The position numbers and the translations under genes were made by a program. 64,000 bases of DNA from Pontederia crassipes (Eukaryota; Streptophyta; Magnoliopsida; Commelinales; Pontederiaceae), in the NCBI GenBank assembly GCA_030549335.1, contig CM060197.1, positions 21,960,501 through 22,024,500 of the forward strand, given 5' to 3'. Below the pieces are notes generated by a model. The model ran no database searches. It had not been told where the DNA came from and saw only the letters and a list, made by a program, of their open reading frames with translations. Shown here piece after piece: positions 12,601 to 23,946 of the stretch (positions are counted from its first letter, which is position 1; each line of letters begins with the position of its first letter).

Positions 12601-15000
12601 TAGAACAAGCTAAATTGAAAGAAAGCTGAAACAAGCTAAATTAGAACAAAGATGAAGTTTTTCATACTTTTCTTAAAGAAAGCTAAATTAGAACAAGATA
12701 AATTAGAAGATGGTGAAAAAGAAAAGGAAAATCAAAATGAAAAACCAACAGAAAATCTTGAAAGAATAGATGATCATCAACTTGACACAACCCAATTGAT
12801 ATCCAAGAATTGAAAAAATGCTTCATCACATACAATTGAGCAAATAATTGGGAATATAGGTGATGGAATCCAAACTCGAAGCTCTTTTAAATTTTTTTTG
12901 TCTTTTCTACTTTTCTCTCTCAAGTTGAACCTTCCTGTATAGATGATGCATTAAGGGTCTCTTTGGATTGAGGGTTATGAAAGGGTGGGGTGAAATATTA
13001 GGGAATGAAATTAATTACACCATGTTTGGTTACATTTTTTATTTAAGTTAAGAGGGATGGGTGGAATAGCTAAGCCCTTCAAACACCACATTTTTCATTC
13101 CATCAAATTGATGAAATGAGGAGGAATAGATTATTTCAGACCATTAACCTCTTTCATTTTTTTATTACCAAATTAAATTATTTCTCTTCTTACCAAATTA
13201 AACCATCTCTCTCATTAACTCTCTCTCACACACACATTCATTGATATATTATCTTTTTCTAATATGAATACATATTTATTTATCATTTTTTATTAAATAA
13301 ATTTTTTTAGTAAATATAAAATTTTATTCAAAATAAACATAAATATACTATTTAAAAATATTTATTTAATACTAATATAATATATTCAATCGAATCGGGA
13401 CGTAAAACTCGGATTCAGTCCCGACCCAACCCGGCCGGATGTCAAAGAAATGAGACTCGCTCCTGACTCAATTATCCATGGGGTCGGAAAAAATCAAAGA
13501 ATCTGGGCCGGTGCGGGCGAGGGTGAATAGGCGTCCCGCTCACCCCTAATTAACGATTATAAATACTTCAAATATATAATGAAGGATAAAAAAGACTTTT
13601 ACACAAATAAAACTTTCATTATCCCACCCACATCTTATATAATTTATTATCCAAATATGGATTTCTAATGACACATCATGTCACCCCACCCCATCACTCA
13701 TCATGCTACCCCATCCATTCCTCCATTAGTTATTTGCTAAACAAATCCTAAGAGATTCAAACTAGATAAATACTATGCATGAGGAGTTAAATAACTTTGA
13801 GAGAAATCAAGTTTGCAAGCTTGTAGAGAGACCTTTGATCATCCAATTGTTGGAATCAAATGGGTATTTCGAAATAAGCTAAATGAAAATGATGTTATTG
13901 TGATAAATAAGGCTACATTAGTGGCAAAGAGTACTCACAAGTTGAAAGAATTGATTTTGATGAAACATTTTCTCTTGTTGCACGACTTGAAGCTATTCAC
14001 ATGCTTTTAGCTTTCACTTGTTTTAAAGGTTTTAAACTTTTTCAAATAGATGTACAATCGACATTTTTAAATGGTTTCATAAATGAAGAAGTTTATGTTG
14101 AACAACTCGAAGATTTTAAAATTCTTGATTTTTAGAACTATCTTTTCAAACTCTCAAAAGCTCTTTATGGACTAAATCAAGCTCCAAGAGCTTAGTATGA
14201 ATGACTAAGTAGTTTTTTTATTGAAAATAAATTTCAAAAAGGGACAATTGTCACCACACTAATTTTAATGCATTTTAAAAATAATATTTTAATAGTGCAT
14301 ATTTATATTAATGATATAGTTTACGATGCTACTAACGAAATCCTATGCAAAGAGTTTGAATCTCTTATGCAGAAGAAATTTGAAATGAGTCTTCTAGGTG
14401 AGCTTACAATTTTTTTTAGGACTGCAAGTGAAGCAAACAAAGGACATAATTTTTGTAACTCAAGAAAAATACACAAAAGAATTGCTCAAGAGATTTGGAA
14501 TGAATGATTGCAAACCAAACTCAACTCTAATGAGCACGACAACTAAACTTGATAACGATGAAGATGCAAATGCAATTGACCAAAAAAGGTATAGAGATGT
14601 GATTGGTATATTACTTTATTTAACATCATCAAGACTAGGCATTACATTTAGTGTGTGACTGTGTGCTAGATTCCAATATGCATCCAAAGAATCCCATTTA
14701 GTGACTGCTAAAAGAATCATGTGATATCTCAAAAATACTTATAGTCTAGGCATTTGATGTGATAAGAACTCAACTTTTGATCTTCATGACTATACTGATG
14801 CCAACTTTGCTGTGTGCAAAGATGATAGGAAAAGCACAAGTGGGATGTGTTATTTTTTGGGAGTATCTTCATTTCATGGGCCAGTAAGAAATAAAATTTC
14901 ATTGCCCTCTCTACTGCCGAAGCAGAATATATTACCATTGCAGCTGTTGTGCATAAATTTTGCGGGTCAAACAATAGTTACTTGACTATGGGGTAACTTG
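9685..15000 (+). pseudogene. Copia gag-pol polyprotein, broken
   Basis: The gag of UBN2/DUF4219 type starts at the ATG at 9685 and meets a stop within about 30 codons. A zinc knuckle at 11131-11175 has its first Cys changed to Tyr (YFHCGEHGHY). The protease motif FDSGCS lies near 11335. The GAG-pre-integrase segment (LHKRLGHVNF) is near 11690, and the integrase core (LDLFGP, VDDYSRF) at 11880-12230. Reverse transcriptase runs from about 13770 to 14650, with YINDIV in place of the YVDD motif and FALYGL-like ALYGLNQAPRA. The RNase H segment YTDANFA is near 14790. Stops and frameshifts occur throughout, and the frame is interrupted by an insertion at 12955-13748. Confidence 0.87.
12955..13748. 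mobile_element. Harbinger/Tourist-like insertion inside the copia pol
   Basis: The insert begins GGGTCTCTTTGG and ends AACAAATCC, an imperfect terminal inverted repeat. TAA flanks it on both sides (12952-12954 and 13749-13751). Removing the insert plus one TAA restores the copia reading IDDALRDSN across the site, so the borders are well supported. The interior includes a GC-richer patch at about 13385-13548 that ends CTCACCCCTA and resembles the ends of the hAT MITEs found elsewhere in the window. No transposase is seen. Confidence 0.75.
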
Positions 15001-16401
15001 TACTAGTGTACCCATGAAATGTGATAATACAAGTGTCATAGAGATGACAAAAAAAATCAATAAATCACTCAAGAACTTAGCATATTGACATAAGATATCA
15101 TTTCATTAGAGATCATGTGAATCACAAAAATATTGCAATTGACCATTGAAATCCAATTAGCTAACATCTTCACCAAACCCTTAAGTGAAGATAAATTTTG
15201 CATGCTTCGAAGAGAAAGTGAAAGGAAAATAAAAGTGTTGTAATATATTATAATTTGTGAGGCAAAATGACACTTAACTATTTAGAGTACTATATGTTGA
15301 GCAGCATATGAAATAGGAATGATAATATGTGAATTATATGCTCTATATCTTTTGATTAATATTTGATCAATTGTATTTGTTATTTGTATTAATAGGTGAC
15401 GTCATAGAATAAAAGAGGAGATTTCGCCAAATTTATTTTAAAATAATTAAATAAGATTAAGACTTACAATAATTAGGACTAAAACTTAGTCATAGAGTTG
15501 GGTGTGACAGAATTTGATATCAGAATGATGGAACATTAATAGGGATATCAATTCTAAGTAAAGGTGATTTTCTTGTGCAAACTCATGTTTGATCGGAATT
15601 GAACATCAAAGATGTTGCACAACATCTATATTATCCACTCAATTGAAAATTTCTTCAATTAAGCACGTTTCATCAATCGACCAGCTAGATAAATCGGTCG
15701 ACTAGCCGTGTTCAAATCGGTCGACCGACTCCATATTTCGGTCGCTCGCCTGTACGTGAGATTGGGCATTTAAAACTAAGAGATATTCGATCGGACCACA
15801 TTCATTTGTTCAGCCGACCCTAGTGTGTCTCGCGACCGATCCTCCTACTTCAAGTGCACCCTCTTCCTCTGACGCACTCGACCTGACTACTCTTATTCGT
15901 GAGGTGCGCGCCCTGTAGAGGGACGTTCGACGACAAGGTCGTGACTTGCATTATCTTACCGGAGTAACACTTGAATACTACGCGGCATAGGGATTCGCCT
16001 CCACGAGAATCTGAAAGGATGATAGTCCCGATGATAATTAAGCATCCTTTTATGTACCCCCTTTGATGATGTCAAAATGGGGAGAAGTATGTAGTATGTA
16101 TGTTAGGATGACGTTGGTATGGAACCCGTGTTATGAATGTAAACATTATGTTTTGGTCATGTGTTGATTATGTCTGATATGCTATGTAATCTGAACAAAG
16201 CACCTTTTGACAATATGAAAATGAAGAACGGTCATGTTATTTTGGTAAATTGTATAATCTTGAACATTGTGTATCAATTGATTATCGTAATATATGTGAA
16301 AACAATATGCATGTATTTAGGAGGAGCATGAACCTTCTTTATTAAATATTTGTATTTTTCTCTTCATCGACCAATATGTTTGTCATCATAAAAAGAGAGA
16401 T
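15001..16401 (+). other. Post-pol region of the SIRE-type copia element
   Basis: Sequence after RNase H. It carries CGGTCGACCG-type motifs near 15695-15735 and a stretch near 15890-16130 that reads in broken frames like the extra ORF of SIRE elements (LTGVTLEYYA). It ends in the purine tract AAAAGAGAGA (16391-16400) that would serve as polypurine tract. No intact ORF remains. Confidence 0.55.
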
Positions 16402-18324
16402 TGTTGAATCGCGTACTATTCTCATATTTTGATAATAACAAACACAATTGGTCGGCAAATGTTACTAATGAGTTTGTCATCCGGTCGCCCACGTTCGCTC
16501 CACTAGCGACATTCATTCCGGCTGTCGCTGCAATCGCGTCGCTGCGCCGCCGCCTTCCATTGCAAGTTGCACATCATCGGTCGCCCCTGTCGCCTAGTCC
16601 GAAGGTCTGCCGCTGCAGCCGCTCCGCTCCGCCGCTGCAATCGTACCGGTCCACCACCGCCCCGTCACTGCAATCGTTCAGCTCCGCTATCGTCCTGAAG
16701 CTGCAACCGCCCCACCATCGGCCATGTGCGTTCGACCACCCTCTTCCCCCCGCTCCCCTGCGCCCTTCCTCATGGCCCCGTTCGATCCGGCCAGAACCGA
16801 CCGTGGCGGCCGCTCGCGGCTAGATCCGACCGCGGCGGCCGCATCCGACCGCGATGGCCGCATCCGGCCGCTCGCGGATAGATCTAGCCACACTGGTCGC
16901 ATCCGGCCGGTGGCTTGTGGCTAGATCCGATCGCTGGTGTCAAATTCAGCCGCTGTGTCCAGATCCGACCGCCGCTTCCACATCCAGCCATATAGAATGT
17001 TTAGTTTAAATTTTTTTGTTAATTAGTAGCAATGTCTCATTTTAATACTTATATGCAGGTTATCGAAATTCTCACTTTATCTCTGTCAGTGTTGTGTGTC
17101 ATTCCAAAAGATGTAAGTTATTTATTTTTGAGTAATTATTATTTTAACGATTTGGTTGGCAAATATTATTTGGATTATCTATTTTATTTTTTGTTAATTA
17201 GTATCAATATCTCATTTCAGATTGCAAATGTTTAAGATGATTTTTTAATATTTTATTTAGAACATTTATTATTCACAAAGTTTTTTAGCAATACTTGTGA
17301 TAGCGATATTTAATTTTTATTTTCAATTTTGATGTCTGAAATACATGTCTGTCAACGATATGAAATTTAATAGTTATCGTTTGTTTATTCGAGTTTATTT
17401 GTCTAGAAACTGAGTTAATTGAAGACGTACGAGATTCAGAATAGTTATTTAAAAACTTTGATAATACTGAGGTACAAAATGATGATGATAGCGAGGAGGA
17501 ATATGAATTTCAAACTACTTCATCTTCAGAGGACGATGATGATGAATATCAGTAACGTAGTAATTCAAATGATGATGAGTGATGTTATTACTATCCACTG
17601 TTATCGATTGTAATATGAATCATGTCATTACTATCCGATGTTACAATTTAGTTATCTTTTATTCAAATGCTTGCATAAGAGTTTTATTTAATATTTAAAC
17701 ATAGTTCGTGATGCATGCTGACGATCATTCGGATCGAGAATGCCTGACGAGGATGATACATTTTCATATTCTATTCCTTCTTGTGAGTGTTTAAAATAAT
17801 GACCACATATTTTACGAATTAAAGAGAACGTGAATGAATTTGTTTACATTTCAAAAGCGCTTTCGGATATTAGGAATTGTTCTCGAGTTATACCTACAAT
17901 TCAATTCATGAAGATGCGACACAAGATGTAGCCGAACACAGGTTATTATGATGTTGTTAAAGTAATTGTTGTATGAAATGTAAATTTATTGTGAATTAAA
18001 TTTTATTTCATGTAGATGTTCTATTTTGGGAAAGGAAAAAACAAGGGAAAGAGAAGGACATTCTTAAAGATACTTCTTCAGACAGGACGCCTAGACCACC
18101 CACGGGCATTCGCATAGTTGAATGGCAGTCCATACCATCAGCTCCTTCCTCCTCCGACGATGATTCACAAGAGCTCGTTCGAGTTCCCGATATTGCAGAT
18201 GTGTAGGCACAATTACCGAAAGGCTCATCAAATCATGGGTATAAAGCATAAATACAACCATATGGTAATTTAGGGTAAGTGTTATTTTATATTTTTTCAC
18301 TACGTAATTTATAACTTTATGTTC

Positions 18325-19430
18325 TTAAAGGTTTGTACCATCGAAACCTACAATTGCTGTTGTTACCAAGGTATTACGCCATACGTATACTGAAGCGTGG
18401 CTAACATGGAAGGAAGTTCCATATGCCATAAGACAGATGTTATTTAGATAATCTCAGGTATCCTCGAAAGCCAATTTGGTTAATTTTAATTTATTGTCGT
18501 ATTAATTGAATTATTTTTATGTATGCGAAGGCTGATGTGTGGTGGGATCCCGAGCACATGGAACGAATGTGAAAGACTTTTAATTCTCGGTGCTCAAAGA
18601 GATTGTCCTCGATGCTTTCGGAAGCACGAGCTGTAGGAGAACAACCCAATTGGGTCCCTGAAGTCGTTTGGGCCGAATTACTAAGGAAGTGGTCTACCCA
18701 AAGGTCTAATTGCGAAAAAATAAAGACAAATCGGGAGTTTGACTAGGGAGCCTGCTTGCATTCGGGTACAACCACGAGCACGATTGTGAAAAGAATGGTA
18801 ATAATTTTTTAATAAATACTTTATATGATTGCACGAGCACATTGAAATGTAAGAATACTTTATATGAAATTTTTAACTGTAGAAGAAAGTGACGGATAGA
18901 GAACCTACTCAGGATAAGATATTTCTCAGAACCCATCAGAAAAAATAAAGAATGGGTTTCATCATTTGCTCGTGAAACATGGGTAAGAAAATAGTTCATA
19001 ACATAAGATATTAAAATCGTAATGTGAAAATAGCTGATATTTTTTTAATTTTCAGGCGGGTTACAATACAAGAGAAGCCGAGTATATTACGTAGACCACG
19101 CATGAGGGGACGACACCGCTGACCCCTCGACAACTTTAGGTAGATTATGTCGGCGTCAAGAAGGGTCACATTTACGATCTTGAATCATCTATTAGTAGTG
19201 CAGATATTGGATATGGCCATAAATCAATATCTGATTTCCCGAGTCAAGATATGCAATGAATGTTTGACAATATGTGGGAACAATATTTATCTGATATCAA
19301 ACATGAGGTTAGACAAGAGGTCACTCAAGAGATCAGAAAGGAGTTCGAACAACGCGAGCGACGCATGGTCAGAGATCAGAAAAAAGAGATGAAGAAGATG
19401 ATGCATGGTGAGCTCGACGACGATGAGTGA
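18325..19430 (+). pseudogene. Plant transposase (Ptta/En/Spm, Transposase_24 family) remnant
   Basis: Broken frames with apparent intron gaps read successively VTKVLRHTYTEAWLTWKEVP (about 18360-18420), then WWDPEHMERM and a SKRLSSMLSEARA block near 18540-18630. EVVWAELLRKWST and a later HEVRQEVTQEIRKEFEQRER acidic/coiled tail follow, ending ELDDDE-stop at 19430. This order matches the plant CACTA-associated protein family. Stops inside the blocks show decay. An acidic segment (SSSEDDDDEYQ) near 17520-17555 may be an upstream exon. Confidence 0.75.
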
Positions 19431-19559
19431 AATAAATTCATAATGATGTTGTAATGAATTTCATTTAATTTGCAATGAATTTCATTTAATTATTATTTAA
19501 TTTAATTTGCAATGAATATATTATTTGAAATGATATTTTTGGGTATTTTTTTTTCTTTT

Positions 19560-20036
19560 TTTAATTATTCCGACGGCTCAGACCATCGAAACATTGAAAT
19601 GTGATAGGTCGAGCCATCGAATGTTTTAGACAACTCAAACCATCGATACACGTCGATGGTTCAAACCATCGATACGCATCAACGACTTAGACTGTCGATA
19701 TTTATAGACGGCTAGCATCGTCCATAAATTTCGACGGCTTGGACCGTCGACATTTATGGACGACTCGAACCGTTGATACATATCGACGGCTCAAACCATC
19801 TTAAGTCTCGACGGTTAGAGCCGCCGCTTTTCGACGATTAGCACCGTCGATTATTCGAAGGCTCTGACTGCCACACTGATCATCAAAGGTTACGATGGTC
19901 CTTATGTAAGCATCGAAAATAATTTGCGATGCCAAGTTTTCGTGTGGATGTCATCTGTCAAAAAACCTATCAAAAATACCCATTTTCGATGGTTTTTGTC
20001 AGTTTACAGAAGGCCGTGACCGTCGATAAATAAGGA
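19560..20036. repeat. CACTA subterminal repeat region
   Basis: Clustered short units of the form CGACGGCTCAGACCATCGA occur in both orientations about every 20-30 bases up to the terminal repeat. Such subterminal arrays are transposase binding sites in En/Spm elements. The same motif family fills the ends of the 34766-37003 element. Confidence 0.75.
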
Positions 20037-20049
20037 TTTTCTTGTAGTG

Positions 20050-20885
20050 AAAGTTGTCATATTCTTTAGAAGAAGTAAAAAAGGAAAATACTATTTTGAA
20101 AAATTCACAAAATAATGATAAGGCTAGTTCTTACACAAAGAAAAGTAATTCTAGGAAATACTTTGGACATGAAAATTCTTATTGGAAATCTAATCATTCT
20201 TATGACAAATCCTTGAAATGTCACATATTATTTGTTTTGCATGTGGATTTCATGGTCATTATGTATATCAATTCATAGTAGGAAAATCATTTCAACATGG
20301 AATGATATGAGTTGCAAAAGAAACATTGACTAACAAAATTGGATCAGAAGAAGTTTGGATACCAAAAGCTAAATGATTATTTTTCAGGTGTGCCTCACAT
20401 ATAAAGCAAAGGACAAGTGAATTTAAAAAAGTATCATTATGCGAAGGCACGAAAGTCATTGTAAAAGTATCATTTACAAATAAAATTTGAAATATTTTTC
20501 ATGAGCATGAACCTACATTTTTGTAGAGTTGCTATCTTCATGTTATGAAAATTAAGCTATGACCCATCATAATGTTATCATTTCTCTTTGGAAGAAAAGG
20601 GAAATAAATAAAGGACTAAAGAGAAAGATAAAGAAAGTTGGTCATAATAATAGAGGGAGTTTATTTTAAAAAATGGAAATATTATTTCATCCACCCACTT
20701 TGAATATGATTTTATTATCCTTATTATCAAAATTCGTTATTATTTTACAAAACTCAATTTTTGACATATCATTGTTGTCTCAAAGTTTTTATGCAATGTT
20801 TTTCCTTTATGATATGAGACACGGTATACATTTGATTTTATATTTTGCCATTATAAATCGGTCATGAATTTAGGGGGAGCTATTT
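20050..20885 (+). mobile_element. Second Ty1/copia fragment (gag to pre-protease region)
   Basis: The region reads LEEVKKENTILKNS and then a degraded zinc knuckle region (FGHENSYWKS, then a FHGHYVYQF-like frame) and the linker VWIPKA typical of copia elements ahead of the protease. A purine tract TTTAGGGGGAG near 20871-20880 may be a polypurine tract. It begins exactly at the CACTA right end, so the CACTA element apparently inserted into this copia copy. Confidence 0.6.
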
Positions 20886-21059
20886 TTTTAACTACCGCAT
20901 ATATTATGTCCCCCCACCTGAAATGTGATACTTTCATATTGGATATAATGGTGTCCCCCCACCTGAAATGGGGAGACACTCCCCCCATTTATCGGCTCCC
21001 GTCCGATCCGGATCGGACGGGCGCTGATAAAAAATGGGTTCTTTTCTCCTTGAACCGGC

Positions 21060-23810
21060 GATCGCGATCTTATCATGGCGAAAAAAATCGGGGCCAAAGT
21101 CTTCCCGGTTCAGACAGGGCTAGCGAGTACAAAAACCCGGGGTAAAAAAATTTATCCCTTTTGCTCGGCCTCGTTCTCTCTCCCACCTCTCTCGCTCTCT
21201 CGTTCTCTGCGTTCAACGAATGTCGTTCGACTGCGGGCGAGATCAACGACCGCTCTCTCGCTCTCGACATTGATGACTGCAGCCGACCATCCCAGATCTG
21301 CGCGAGAGTGCGATCTTCGGAGAGATCTCCGCATCCCCGACAACGTCCAACCAGATTTGACGGACAAACAGCGGGATCTGACGGACGCCGACCAGATCTG
21401 ATCCTCGACGGCCTCGTTCGACCAGAACTGATGGATGACGGCCTCGTCCGCCCAGATTCACACGGAGCCGATGAGATCTAAGCCTCGGCGATCAAAACCG
21501 TCGACATCTGCGACCTCCGAGAGCAAGTCGGTTCCAGATCCGTCCACATCTGCCTCCGCTACCGATGAAATCTACAATCTCGAAGGTGCTTTCCCCCTCT
21601 TCTTTCACCTCGTTTCCACTTTTGTACTCGGTCTGACCTTTTGCCCTCGCCTCCAGGATCTCTTCGCCTCCAGGAAGCCATCGGAGGTCGCCGCCCACCC
21701 GCCATGTCGCTCTTACATGTCGTCGCCTGCCTGCCCTGCCGCTCTCGCACGCCACCACCCGCCCGCATGCCCTGTCGCTCTCGCACACCGCCGCCCGCCC
21801 GCCCTACCGCTCCCGGCGAGGACCCTGCCTCGATCCCGCCGAGCGCCGCCGACCTCCTATCACCTCCGCCGTGGTGCTTTCGACCTTCGCGATGACCTCT
21901 CGCGACCCCGCACCACCGCCGACCCCGCACACCGAGCGCCGCCCCATTGCCGCCGAGTTTGACCGCGTCACCGCCGACCCCACACGCCGCAGCATTTGTT
22001 GTATTGTTTAGGACTAAGCATATAAACTGGCTACAACCATTTTAGTAGTTAGTTTGTGCTCTCTAATATTATGAAGCAACTGCCAGCCAATTCTAATTAC
22101 TTGTTCTATTCCTTGATAAGATGCAAAACTGGGATGAAGTTGTGATAGCTCATGCAGCACTCTCTGGCGTTGAACATTGGTATACTAAACTATATGCAAC
22201 ACACCTCAGCTGATTTGCTTGTTGAACCCTCATTAACTTCTCATCATTTATTTGGATAATTCAGGATGTAAAATTCTTGAAAACTGAGGTGTGGTTCATT
22301 CTTTTTCAAATTATAAGCCACAAAGAAGGCATAATGCAACTTCACAAAATGTTATCTACTTACCACGAAGTAGTTGTACAAGATAACACCCCTCATGTCG
22401 TGCCCTAAGAAGTCCACGAGTTCATTCTTTCTTTCCAATTCCATGCGACATGTTGTAGATTCCATGCCCCTGTGCACCAAAAATGGATGCATGGTGGCAC
22501 TTTGTGGCAATTATGCACTTTGTCCTCATCGAGTGATACAAAACTTACAATGCAACTTGGAGTCAGGTGAACAATAGTGATGAAGATTGTGTTGTTGACA
22601 ATCACTTATCTATACCAGCGGGAAGTCCGAATACATCTAAAACAAATAATGGGCAAGAATGAACAATTACATATTCCAACTTCTCAATTACAGATTCCAC
22701 ATACATCAATGAACAAGCTCATTGGAATTTGAGGGGGAAAAATCAACAAAATAAGCAAATCTAAAGAAGTTAATCTATACACAAGAATGTGAATGCAGTG
22801 TGTGCGCGGGGTTGCATCATGGCATGACGGAGGTCGGCGGGGGTCGCGGCATGGAGGGTCAGCGGTGGAGCTCGAAGGTGGCGCTTGACGGTGTAGCTCA
22901 GAGGCGGGCATGGCGACACACAGAGCATGGCGGAGGTCGCGGTGTGAGGAGGGTCGACGGTGGAGCTCGGAGGCATGCTCGAGGTCGGCGGCGCTCGTCG
23001 TGCTCGAGGTCACCGTTGCGCGAGGTTGGCGGGGTGGTCACCGCTGCACGCAGATCTGGCCGCGGAGTCGCCGCTACACGCAGATCTGCTGGCCGGAGAG
23101 TCGCCGCTACACGCAGATCTGGCCGGGGAGTCGCCAATGCAAATCTCGCTGCTGTTGGCCGGGGTGTCATGAATCTGATGTGGCCGGGGGGCGACGGGTG
23201 TTGCGGATTTGAGCGCGGGCGACTGGTCAGTCGCGGCAGGGGTGCTCGTCGACGGGGGTGCTCGCGGCGGGGTTGCTTGTCATCGATGGGTGTTGTGGAT
23301 CCCGGCGAGAGGACGCGTAGATCTAGTTAGTCGCGGGGGTGCTCATCGACGGGGTGCTCATAGGCGGGCAGATCTGCCGGGATGAGGTCGCGCGGGGGTC
23401 GCAAGCGGTCATTGAAGCGCAGATCTCATTGGCGACGGGCCGATCTGGTCGGACGCGGTCGTCAAGGCGTAGATCTCGTCGATGGCGGGCCGATCTGGAC
23501 GGACGCGATCGCTAAGGCGCAAATCCCGGTGGCAGCAGGCTGAGTTCACTGCATAGAGAGGAGGAAAGGGGAAAAAGCTCGTAGGTGCATATCTATCGGC
23601 GGCAGGCCGATCTTCGGTGGCATCCATAGAGGAAAGGGGCAGACGTCGGCGCGGTCTCCATTGCCGAGTCGCCGCGAGAGAGAGTGAAAGAGGTGAGAGA
23701 TGTGAGAGAAAGAGTAAGAGTAGAAGGGGAGAAATTTTTTACCCCGTGCCTTTTTTGTACGACGAAATGAGACCGGCCCGCCCACCTTTTTTACCCCTTT
23801 AAATAATAAT
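21060..23810. mobile_element. Candidate Mutator-like (Pack-MULE-like) element with GC-rich arms
   Basis: Two arms in inverted orientation share GTACAAAAA, CGGGGTAAAAAA and then a CT-rich stretch (left from about 21127, right ending about 23765). Between them are two GC-rich blocks (21230-21990 and 22800-23640) and a central AT-richer part. The GC-rich blocks contain recurring AGATCTG/CGACGG-type words and give long overlapping frames on both strands, which I take as composition, not genes. No transposase or clear target duplication was found, so the class is a guess. Confidence 0.35.
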
Positions 23811-23946
23811 AGTAGAAGCACGAAGGATGGAGGTTGGGCTTGGGAAAGTACAAGGAATGGTAGCGAAACGTGAAAATGGATGGATGGGAATGGGGGTTTG
23901 GAGTAAGCATGCACTTGCACCCAAATGTCTTAAAATTCACAAAAAT

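Larger units (their letters stand above)
8493..16479 (+). mobile_element. Degenerate Ty1/copia retrotransposon, SIRE-type, 3' LTR truncated
   Basis: The 5' LTR (about 8493-9626) and the start of a 3' LTR (from 16402) share the same opening, including ACAAACACAATTGG and GAGTTTGTCA. A primer binding site similar to the initiator-Met tRNA 3' end (TAGTATCAGAGC) follows the 5' LTR. Between the LTRs, gag, zinc knuckle, protease, integrase, reverse transcriptase and RNase H remnants appear in copia order. After pol lies about 1.1 kb of extra sequence, as in SIRE-type elements, then a purine tract before the 3' LTR. The 3' LTR stops matching after GAGTTTGTCA, where CACTA-derived DNA begins. The element is dead: many in-frame stops, frameshifts and a nested insertion. 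Confidence 0.88.
16480..20049 (+). mobile_element. CACTA (En/Spm) element, 5'-truncated
   Basis: The right end is a perfect CACTA terminus, TTTTCTTGTAGTG at 20037-20049. It is preceded by about 470 bases of subterminal repeats in which CGACGG and its complement recur. A GC-rich block at 16480-16990 rich in GATCCGACCGCGGCGGCCGC-like units matches the internal GC-rich block of the complete CACTA element at 34766. A transposase pseudogene of the plant Ptta/En/Spm type lies between. No CACTACAAG left end is found: the left side is fused to the truncated copia 3' LTR. Confidence 0.82.

Noticed and set aside
16401-16924. GC-rich frames of 140 and 66 codons
   Set aside because: They cross the copia LTR/CACTA junction and read through a CGGCCG-rich repeat block.
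21435-21962. 175-codon frame rich in Pro, Ala, Ser
   Set aside because: Overlapping long frames in several phases and no recognisable domain, within the candidate MULE.
22800-23330. 176-codon GC-rich frame and its antisense partners
   Set aside because: Arg/Gly/Val-rich low-complexity translation with equal frames on other strands. No family motif; GC composition explains it.
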